In this document: piece after piece, positions 1-7,639 of the stretch
How the letters are laid out: each line of letters starts with the position of its first letter
How positions within the stretch are numbered: position 1 is the stretch's first letter
DNA from: Sphingomonas hominis
GTDB taxonomy: Bacteria; Pseudomonadota; Alphaproteobacteria; Sphingomonadales; Sphingomonadaceae
Assembly: GCF_013328205.1 (NCBI RefSeq)
Contig: NZ_JABULH010000003.1
Coordinates: 1 to 64,000, forward strand
Length of the DNA stretch: 64,000 nucleotides
Reading direction: 5' to 3'
The notes under the pieces: generated by a model
The model's database searches: none
What the model was told of the DNA's origin: nothing
Seen by the model: the letters and a program-made list of their open reading frames with translations, nothing else
Made by a program: the position numbers and the translations under genes

Positions 1-236
1 ACCGGTGTCTGCCACAGTGCCGCACCTGTGGCTTGCGCATCACCTCGTCGGCAAGGCGGAGAAGACCGGACGCTTACGGCTTGCCTAACGCTCAACCCAC
101 CGGAGAACACCTCCATACTCAAAGCGAAACTCGATCACCCCTCTGCCTCACCGCTCGATGCGCAGCGCCACTGGCTGGCCGTCTCTGCACGTGATGCCGC
201 ACCATTACCGCCGTAAAAATTGAAGAGGTAAACCCC
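1..236. other. left edge, no gene recognised
   Basis: The stretch before the end of the FixJ-type regulator gene holds only short open frames with no recognisable motif on either strand. No RNA gene, repeat or convincing terminator is visible. It could contain the end of a gene that lies outside the window. Confidence 0.4.
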
Positions 237-851
237 TCAGCGCCGTCCGCTGCTGCCAGCGGTTGATGCATCGCGAGCGAGCAGCAGTGCTGCGGTAATG
301 CTAATGACGCCCAATTTGCGTAGAATGTTGGCGCGGTGCATGTCGATCGTGCGCGTGCTGATGGCCAGCTCGCCCGCGGCCTGCTTGCTGGACAGGCCCT
401 TGCCGAGCAGGTCGAGCACCTCCTGCTCGCGCAGCGACAGGCGTTTGAGCGGCTCGTACTTGGTGGCTTCGCTCCGCCGCCGCTCGCACTCGTCGATGTG
501 CGTGGCGGCACGAGCCAGAACGTCCAACAGCTCCGCACGCTTGTAGGGTTTGCGCAGGAAATCGATCGCGCCGGCGCGCATCGCGGTAACGGCATCGCAC
601 ACGTCGCCGTAACCAGTGAGCAACGCCACAGCATGGCAGTGATCGCGCCGAACCAGTTCGGCCTGAAGCTCAAGCCCGCTCATTGCCGGCAACATCAGAT
701 CAAGTAAAACGCAACCTGAAGGTAAGTCACCGGAAACATTCAGAAAAGCTTCGCCAGAACTGAAATGGGTAGCACGATGTCCAGCGCCTTCGAGCGTCAT
801 GATGATTGTCTTGGCAAGATCCTTATCGTCATCGACGAGATACACGAACAA
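237..851 (-). CDS. FixJ-family response regulator (receiver + LuxR HTH)
   Basis: Two-component response regulator of about 204 aa. The receiver domain shows an acidic pocket (VDDD, residues 6-9), phosphoacceptor D51 in LLDLMLPAMSG, T79 and K101 in FLRKPY. The C-terminal LuxR/FixJ helix-turn-helix covers about residues 138-185 (LSLREQEVL...RTIDMHRANI). The open frame extends to 1007, but the upstream codons do not look like protein. I place the start at a TTG (851) because GGAG lies 8 nt before it and the product then begins just ahead of the receiver, as in FixJ. It is divergent from the GGDEF-EAL gene and 2.5 kb from a LOV hybrid kinase, so a shared pathway is possible but unproven. TTG versus GTG at 845 remains open. 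Confidence 0.88.
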   Translation of the reverse strand: MFVYLVDDDKDLAKTIIMTLEGAGHRATHFSSGEAFLNVSGDLPSGCVLLDLMLPAMSGLELQAELVRRDHCHAVALLTGYGDVCDAVTAMRAGAIDFLRKPYKRAELLDVLARAATHIDECERRRSEATKYEPLKRLSLREQEVLDLLGKGLSSKQAAGELAISTRTIDMHRANILRKLGVISITAALLLARDASTAGSSGRR

Positions 852-1124
852 CCCAACAGCTCCATAATCACACACCGAATACCATAAACCATGACGAGAT
901 GGTTTCGGATTCGCAACGTCCGAGAGGTCTCCATCGGTACGAACGCCGTGCCGCGTCATCACCGATCGATGACGTTGCCGCGTGCGCCAACGAACCCACG
1001 CGCGCAATTAACTAGATACCATCACGCGATCCGCGCGCGCAAACTAGCGAAACTACCATGCAGCTCGGTACCGCGTCTTCAGGAATGCCCCTTAGTCATC
1101 ATCGGAGACGACTGAGGTTCGCTC

Positions 1125-3227
1125 ATGATGAAGTGGTTCAGATCAGACAAGAAAGTTGCTGGGACGGGGTATCATCTCTGCGCCGGTTTCAGTCGCGATC
1201 GTCGTGCGGCGGTCGCCGGTGACGACGGGCGCGAACACTCCTGCCCCGATCAGACGGACGCACGCCGCGATGATTTCGATTCGATGCTGGTGGCGGCGCA
1301 GTTCGATTCGCTGCGCGATCAGGTGCCCAATCTACACCTCATCCTGCTCGTCAACGTCACCTTCCTCGCCTTCATTACCGCCGTCGGTCATTATTCCTCA
1401 CTCACGTTCCTGCCCTCGCTGCTGCTGGCAGCCGGCAGCATGTCGCGGGTCATCAAATGGCGGCGGATGTCGTATCCGGGCGTTGCCGCGACGCGGCTGC
1501 TGTTCCGCTCCACCATCCGCACCTCGATTCTGTTCGGGCTGATCCTGGCGGGATGGAGCATCTGGGTGATGGCGCGCAGCGATCAGGACGCGGCACCCTT
1601 CATCCCGTTCTTTGCCGCGCTGTCGACCATCGCCTGCGCCGCGTGCCTGGTGTCGCTGCCGGCCGCCGCTTACGCCGTGATCTGGTCTGGCACGGTGCCG
1701 ATGGTCTTGGCGATGCTCGCCTCGCGCGATACTGCTATGATGGCGGCGGCGGTCAATCTGTCGGTCATCGCCACGTTGATCTTCGGTTGGATGCGGCGCC
1801 AGCATCTCCAGTTCCGCGGCATCGTGCGCGCACACGCCGACACGATCGACAAGGAACGCGAGGTGGCGACCTTCGCCTTTTGCGACCAATTGACCGGGCT
1901 CGCCAATCGTCGCGCCTTCATGTCGGGGTTGCTGGCATCGCAGCGTCCCGAGGGCGAGCCGCTGAACGTCGCAGTGGTGCTGATCGACCTCGACGATTTC
2001 AAACTGGTCAACGACAAGCTCGGTCATGCGGTCGGCGACGCACTGCTGTGCGGGATCGCGGCGCGGTTGCAGCATTTCGCACCCCCAGATGCCACCTGCG
2101 CGCGGCTGGGTGGTGACGAATTTGCGATCCTGTTACCTGGTGTCGACCAGGCCGCGACCGAGGCTGCGGTTCGCGACATTGCGCGGGTGTTCGACGCGCC
2201 GCTCGTCATCGATGAGGCGGAACTGGACGTGTTCGGCTCGATCGGGATCTCCGCCGGTGATCGGTGGCCGGACGACGCGATGGTGTTGATGCGCCGCGCC
2301 GATCTTGCCCTGTATGAAAGCAAGCGAAACAAGCGGCACGCTCCCTTCTTCTTTCGCGACGAATTGCAGATGCGCAGCGATCGTCGCCGCGTGATCGAGA
2401 CGTCCTATCTTGATCCGGTCGCGCTCGACACGCTTGACGTCGTGTTCCAGCCGATCGTGCGGGTCGCAACGGGCAAGGTGATGGGGTGCGAGGCGCTCGC
2501 ACGCTGGGTCCACCCGCAACTCGGCCGCATCCCCCCCGACGAGCTGTTCGACGTGGCCGACCGCGCGCGCGTGGCGCATCATTTCACCCGTCATCTGCTA
2601 CGGCGCGCGCTGCAAAAGGCGCGGCACTGGCCCGATACCATCGTACTGTCGTTCAATGTCACTGCAGGCGAGGTCGGCGATGCGTTGCAGCCGATGATCG
2701 CCGAGCTGTGTGCCGCGCACGATTTTTCGCCGTCGCGGTTGATGATTGAGATTACAGAGACCGCGCTGATGCGCGATCTGGCGTTGGCACAGCGCACGAT
2801 CGATGATCTGCGCGCGATGGGAATACGCGTCGCGCTGGACGATTTCGGCGCGGGTTTTGCCTCGATCGCTTATCTCAAAAGCATCCGGTTCGATTTGATC
2901 AAGATCGACGGCGGATTGGTTACAGCGATCGCAGAATCGGCACTCGCACGGCAATTGCTAGCGGGCGTGGTGCAATTGTGCCGCGCAATCGGTACGCCGA
3001 TCGTCGTCGAGCAGGTAGAAACCGAGGCGCAACTCACGATCGTATCGCTCCTGGGCGTCGAGAAGGTGCAGGGCTATCTGGTCGGACGTCCGGTTTCCGA
3101 CCCCGCGTTTACCGCGTTCGTCGCTGCGGATCGCCCCGCCGTGCCGCCTCCGCCTCCCGTTCTGGCAACCGCCGGTGGCGGCGCAACGGTCGTGAACATC
3201 GGCTGGCCAAGCCCGATCGGCGGCTGA
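1125..3227 (+). CDS. membrane GGDEF-EAL cyclic-di-GMP enzyme
   Basis: Predicted bifunctional c-di-GMP cyclase/phosphodiesterase, 700 aa. The N-terminal part (about 70-225) has several hydrophobic segments, so it is an inner-membrane sensor. The GGDEF domain has an intact LGGDEF (329-333). The inhibitory I-site is degenerate: the four residues six to nine before GGDEF read APPD, not RxxD. The EAL domain keeps EAL (456-458), EITET, DDFGAG, KID and an E-x-V-E motif (VEQVET), so phosphodiesterase activity is plausible. The ATG at 1125 has GAGG 7 nt upstream, but the first 53 residues are polar and atypical; ATG 1284 (M54) is an alternative start. It lies between the FixJ-type regulator and the LOV kinase, which suggests it acts in the same signalling block. 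The net activity cannot be predicted. Confidence 0.92.
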   Translation: MMKWFRSDKKVAGTGYHLCAGFSRDRRAAVAGDDGREHSCPDQTDARRDDFDSMLVAAQFDSLRDQVPNLHLILLVNVTFLAFITAVGHYSSLTFLPSLLLAAGSMSRVIKWRRMSYPGVAATRLLFRSTIRTSILFGLILAGWSIWVMARSDQDAAPFIPFFAALSTIACAACLVSLPAAAYAVIWSGTVPMVLAMLASRDTAMMAAAVNLSVIATLIFGWMRRQHLQFRGIVRAHADTIDKEREVATFAFCDQLTGLANRRAFMSGLLASQRPEGEPLNVAVVLIDLDDFKLVNDKLGHAVGDALLCGIAARLQHFAPPDATCARLGGDEFAILLPGVDQAATEAAVRDIARVFDAPLVIDEAELDVFGSIGISAGDRWPDDAMVLMRRADLALYESKRNKRHAPFFFRDELQMRSDRRRVIETSYLDPVALDTLDVVFQPIVRVATGKVMGCEALARWVHPQLGRIPPDELFDVADRARVAHHFTRHLLRRALQKARHWPDTIVLSFNVTAGEVGDALQPMIAELCAAHDFSPSRLMIEITETALMRDLALAQRTIDDLRAMGIRVALDDFGAGFASIAYLKSIRFDLIKIDGGLVTAIAESALARQLLAGVVQLCRAIGTPIVVEQVETEAQLTIVSLLGVEKVQGYLVGRPVSDPAFTAFVAADRPAVPPPPPVLATAGGGATVVNIGWPSPIGG

Positions 3228-3248
3228 GCACCGACAGGTGCGGTGCTC
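3226..3248 (+). terminator. hairpin after GGDEF-EAL gene
   Basis: An 8-bp perfect inverted repeat (GAGCACCG / CGGTGCTC) with a 7-nt loop overlaps the stop codon of the GGDEF-EAL gene. No T tract follows, so it is either a weak terminator or a processing hairpin. Confidence 0.4.
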
Positions 3249-3368
3249 GTCGAGCACGACGACTAGGTAGTTCGCGACCGTGGAGCCGGCCAAGCGGAAC
3301 GGGCTGGCGGTTACAGCCCGGTGCCGATACACGATCCCTATCCCAAACCGTTGTGATGACCGTCAGAC

Positions 3369-6227
3369 ATGAAGCGACTGCTCGGCTACATCGGCGAACG
3401 TCTCGGCATCACCAACACAGGTGGTGCCGAGGCGGTGACCGGGCTTCCAGCGGAACAGGCATTGTCGGTGCTGCGGCAGGCATATGCCGACATCCACGAC
3501 ATGATCCTGATCTACTCGCTGGACGGCGCCATGCTGTACGCGAACAAGCGCGCGCTCGAGACGATTGCCCTCGAAGACGTCGGCAAGCATCCCTTGTTCC
3601 GCGCCGATCTGCTGGTGTTTGATCCGGCAGGTCAGCGGATCGAACAGGACGAATGGCCAATCTTTCGCGCGATCCGCGGCGAACAGGTCGTCGACCTCGA
3701 CATCATTGTCCATATGCCGCATTTCGCGCCTGAACGTGCGGTCCGCCATGCCCGCATCAGTGCGACGCAGACGACCTTCAACGGGTTGTCGCGCGACCCG
3801 ATGATCGTGGTCAACATTGCCGACACAACCAGTTTCCGCATGACCGAGCAACGGATCAGCGAAAGCGAGGCAGCGGCGCGGCACGAAGGGGCGCTGTTGG
3901 CCTCGATCATGGACGCGTTGCCGATCGCGGTGATCACGACCGACCGCGAGGCCAACATCCTGCGCCATAATGCCGCATGCTGCGACCAGGCCAGCAAGCT
4001 GGAGATCGGGCGAGACGGGTCGCCCGACGCCATTCCCCCCACTTGCTGGTCGGAGATGGGCGAAGCGCTGAACCGCGAGGATTGGCCGCTGATCCGCGCG
4101 GTGCGCGACGGCGCCACCACTGTCCGCCAGCGCGTTGACGTACCCGCCGCCGCCGGCGGCATGCGAAACCTCTCGATCTCGGCCGCGCCGGTGCGCGATG
4201 CGACGGGAGCGATTATCGCCGGCGTCGTCGCAAGTGAGGACGTCACCGATCTGGTATCCGCGCATCGTGCGCTCAACGATCGCGAAACCCGGATGCGCCT
4301 GTTGATCGACGGCGCGCACGACCATGCCTTCTTCATGCTCGATCGCGACGGATGCGTCGCGACGTGGAGCGCGGCGGCAACCCGACTGAAGCAATACCGC
4401 GCCGAGGACGTGATCGGCGTCCCTTGGTCCACCTTCTTCGCGGACGAGGATGTCGCAGCCGGGCTGCCGGCGCAGTTGCTGGCCACTGCCAGACACGCTG
4501 GCCGCGCTTATCATCGGGGATGGCGCCGGCGGCAGGATGGCAGCGTGTTCTGGGTCGATGCGGTGTTGAGCGCGATCGTCGAGCGATCCGAAGTCGTTGG
4601 TTTCGCCGAAGTCGCACGCGACCTGACCGAACAGCGGCATTCGCAGGCCGAGCTCAAGCTTCGCGACGATGCGCTGCTCGCGGTGTCGCAGGGTATCTTG
4701 GTCATCGATGCGCGCGTGCCGGACCAGCCGATCATCCTCGCCAACGGCGCGTTCGAGGTGCTGACGGGATATTCGGTCGACGAGGTGATCGGGCGAAACT
4801 GCCGGTTCCTGCAAGGACCCGATACCGCGCAGGCAGACATTGCAACGATCAGACATGCGCTGGCGGCGGGCGAGCGTTGCTCGGTCGAGATCCTCAATTA
4901 CCGCAAGGACGGATCAACGTTCTGGAACGCGTTGTCGATCAGCCCGGTCCGGGACGCGACCGGTGCGATCGAAAAGTTCATCGGCGTCATGGCGGATGTG
5001 ACCGAGCGGCGCGATCTGGAAGAACGGCTGCGCCAATCGCTCAAGATGGATGCGCTTGGCCGGATGGCGGGCGGGATCGCGCACGATTTCAATAATATTC
5101 TGACGATCATCAACGGCAATGTCGAGGAATTGCGCGACGATTGGGTTACCGGCACCGTCCTGCGCGAACGGCTTGACCTGATCGCCAAGGCCGGTCTGCG
5201 CGCGGAATTGCTGACCAACCAATTGCTTACCTTCAGCAAGCGGTCACTCGTCACGCTGCACGGCATCGATCTGGCGGACGTTGTCGCCAACATGCGCGCG
5301 CTGCTCCACAGCCTGACCGGAGACAGCATCACGCTCGACATACGGTTGCAGGACGGGTTGTGGCTGGTGCGCGCCGACCGCAGCCAGATCGAGCAGGTGT
5401 TGCTGAACATCGTCATCAACGCTCGCGACGCGTCGTATGACGGCAGCGCGATCACGTTGGAGATCGTCAATGCGCCGGCGCGGCTCCGAGGCCGAGAGGG
5501 CGACGCTCTAGCGAGCGAAGTGGCGGCGGGCGATGCGGTCGTGGTCCGGTTAACCGATCGCGGGATCGGAATGGCGGCGGACACCCAGGCACGTGCGTTC
5601 GAGCCATTTTTCACGACCAAAGGCGAGGCGGGCAGCGGTCTTGGCCTCGCGACCGTCTTCGGGATCGTCAGTCAGACGGGTGGGACGATTGCGCTGAAAA
5701 GCGACTTGGGCGTTGGCACGGCGATCGAAATCGCGTTGCCGGTCACCTCCGCGATCGCTGTCGTGGATTCCGTCATCCAGCCGGCAACCAGTGTCGAACA
5801 GGGGCTGATCGCGTTGGTCGCCGAAGATGACGACGATGTCCGCGCGATCATTCAGCGTGCGCTGGAACGCGCCCACGTCAGGGTTTTTGCCTTCCGCAAC
5901 GGGCTCGACACGATCAACTTCATCCGCGCCGACGACTGCCATGTCGATATCCTCATTACCGACGTCATCATGCCGGTGATCGGAGGTGTTTCGTTGTTCA
6001 AGGCGGCAAACGCCGCCTACCCCGAACTCAGGACGCTGTTCGTTACCGGCTTCAATGACGTCGACATCCCGCTTGATCCCGAGCGGGTGCACACATTGCC
6101 CAAACCGTTCACCGGCAAGAAGCTCGTCGACGCACTAAACCACATCATGGCAAAGGTAACGCTGCGCACGGAACACGAGGTGTTGATGAAAAGTGCTGAT
6201 GCATCGGCGCGCCAGCGCTCACATTGA
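3369..6227 (+). CDS. LOV-PAS hybrid histidine kinase
   Basis: Hybrid sensor kinase, 952 aa, without clear membrane segments, so probably cytoplasmic. Three PAS-like units (about 35-160, 175-300, 305-430) precede a LOV domain (about 440-560) with the flavin-adduct motif GRNCRFLQG; the photoactive Cys is C478. The core that follows has H572 in IAHDFNN, N-box NARDAS, G1 DRGIGMA and G2 SGLGLATVFG. A C-terminal receiver has phosphoacceptor D865 (LITDVIMP) and a LPKPF lysine. Known LOV proteins form a flavin-cysteinyl bond in blue light, and a conserved Gln in a GVQ motif relays the change; here that position is M541 (FIGVMADVTER). No strong ribosome site precedes ATG 3369. It ends 4 nt from the end of the truncated helicase gene on the other strand. 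Its output partner is not proven; the nearby FixJ-type regulator is a candidate. Confidence 0.93.
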   Translation: MKRLLGYIGERLGITNTGGAEAVTGLPAEQALSVLRQAYADIHDMILIYSLDGAMLYANKRALETIALEDVGKHPLFRADLLVFDPAGQRIEQDEWPIFRAIRGEQVVDLDIIVHMPHFAPERAVRHARISATQTTFNGLSRDPMIVVNIADTTSFRMTEQRISESEAAARHEGALLASIMDALPIAVITTDREANILRHNAACCDQASKLEIGRDGSPDAIPPTCWSEMGEALNREDWPLIRAVRDGATTVRQRVDVPAAAGGMRNLSISAAPVRDATGAIIAGVVASEDVTDLVSAHRALNDRETRMRLLIDGAHDHAFFMLDRDGCVATWSAAATRLKQYRAEDVIGVPWSTFFADEDVAAGLPAQLLATARHAGRAYHRGWRRRQDGSVFWVDAVLSAIVERSEVVGFAEVARDLTEQRHSQAELKLRDDALLAVSQGILVIDARVPDQPIILANGAFEVLTGYSVDEVIGRNCRFLQGPDTAQADIATIRHALAAGERCSVEILNYRKDGSTFWNALSISPVRDATGAIEKFIGVMADVTERRDLEERLRQSLKMDALGRMAGGIAHDFNNILTIINGNVEELRDDWVTGTVLRERLDLIAKAGLRAELLTNQLLTFSKRSLVTLHGIDLADVVANMRALLHSLTGDSITLDIRLQDGLWLVRADRSQIEQVLLNIVINARDASYDGSAITLEIVNAPARLRGREGDALASEVAAGDAVVVRLTDRGIGMAADTQARAFEPFFTTKGEAGSGLGLATVFGIVSQTGGTIALKSDLGVGTAIEIALPVTSAIAVVDSVIQPATSVEQGLIALVAEDDDDVRAIIQRALERAHVRVFAFRNGLDTINFIRADDCHVDILITDVIMPVIGGVSLFKAANAAYPELRTLFVTGFNDVDIPLDPERVHTLPKPFTGKKLVDALNHIMAKVTLRTEHEVLMKSADASARQRSH

Positions 6228-6231
6228 GTGG

Positions 6232-7452
6232 CTAGGCGGGGATCGACGACAGCAGCCGCTGCTGCAACCCGACGAAGCCGAGCCGCGCGCGCGCCGCCTG
6301 CGCAGTCGTCAGCCGCGCGATCCGCCGCTCGCGTAGCGCACGGTAATCGGCAAGCATCGCGGCGAGCAGCAGTTCGGGCGCATCGGCGGGCAGGTCGTCG
6401 ATCACCACCGGCTCGACCACGCGTTCCGGGAACGCCTCGCCCAGCGCGCGCAGGTCGCTTTTCAACCGACGCACCATCACCGGTTCGAGATCGGCGGGGC
6501 GCACCGGCACCCCGCGCGTGAAGCGTTGTGGGTCGAGCAGTTCGAGCAAGGTCGCGAAGCTGTTGGGATGGCCGTTGTGCGGCGTCGCCGACAGGAACAG
6601 GCGATGCTCGAACCGATCGGATAGGTCGCGCAAGCTCCGTGTGAACTGGCTCTCGATCGCGTAGCGTCCGCTGCCCGCGGGTGCGGCATGGTGCGCTTCG
6701 TCGAGGATGAGGAGCGAGCGCGCGCGGAAATCCTCCAGCACGTCGCGCAAAGGCGCGACGTAATGCTCGTCGCCGAGCAGCCGGTGCGACAGGATGAAGC
6801 GCGATCCCGCCGCCCACGGGTTGGCGCCGTAGCCGCGGCGGCGTCGCAAGGTTTCCAGATGCTCGGCGTCGATGATGTCGAAGGCGAGCCCGAACTTGCT
6901 CTGCAACTCGTCGCGCCACTGTTGCGTCATCGATGGCGGTGCCAGCACCAGCGTGAAATCGACGCGGCGGCGCAGCAGCAGCTCGCGCAGGACAAGTCCT
7001 GCCTCCACCGTCTTGCCCAAGCCCACATCGTCGGCGATCAGCAGGTTGACCCGTGGCAGGCGCAGCGCCTTGCGCAGCGGCAACAGCTGGTACGGATCGA
7101 GCCGGATGCCGGCGCGGAACGGCGCTTGGAACAGGTCGCGCTCGGCCGCGGTGGCGGTGCGCCAGCGGATCGTGCGCAGATAAGCGGAAAAACTTTCCGC
7201 ATCGCCGCCGCCATGTGCGCCGGGTTGGCCAAGCGAGGCCCAAGCCTCCTCGTCATGCAGCCGCGCGTCGATTTCGGCGCTCCACAGCACCTGCGCGTCC
7301 TCGCCGCTGGCGTCGTCGTCGATGCAGGCGAGCCGGTGCCCGTCGAGGGCGTGGCCGGGTTGCGCCTCGACCATCCACAACCGCCCGCGCAGTGACACGA
7401 ACTGCCCGACCGTCGGCGTGCTGGCGTGACGGGGGCTGCCCGCGTCGGTCAT
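6232..7452 (-). pseudogene. SNF2-family helicase, C-terminally truncated
   Basis: N-terminal part (about 406 aa) of a large SNF2/RapA-like DEAD/DEAH ATPase resembling the helicases of DISARM-type phage-defence loci (DrmD-like). Visible motifs are motif I (ADDVGLGKT), Ia (APPSMTQQW), II (DEAH) and III (SATPHNG). The reading stops soon after a GLQQRLLSSI segment, where family members normally continue with several hundred residues including the second RecA-like domain. That domain is absent, so ATP-driven translocation is unlikely. I chose ATG 7452 because GGGGGAAAG precedes it; the frame is open to 7599. It is divergent from the split cas3, with a 187-bp gap. The stop lies just past the end of the kinase gene, so the truncation point is probably a deletion junction. 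Family assignment is from memory of motifs and order. Confidence 0.75.
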
Positions 7453-7639
7453 GCGCTTTCCCCCTTTCCCCGCCGCGCAGGGTGCGGGGGCGGTGCGGAG
7501 AAACCAATTTGCGACGTGTCCGAACCGGCGGGACTTGCCCTGATCTACAGGTTTCACGTGGCTGGCAGGGCGAAGCTGTAAGCAATGACGTTCGATCAAT
7601 GCGGTGTCGGGGCTAGGTTACCCGAATGCGAGCGGCACT
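7453..7639. promoter_or_regulatory. divergent intergenic region, helicase / cas3
   Basis: A 187-bp gap between two divergent starts, so it should hold promoters for both. No confident -35/-10 pair or operator is visible. Confidence 0.3.

Noticed and set aside
3363-4856. 497-codon minus-strand frame opposite the LOV kinase
   Set aside because: Antisense shadow; the sense strand encodes PAS and LOV domains.
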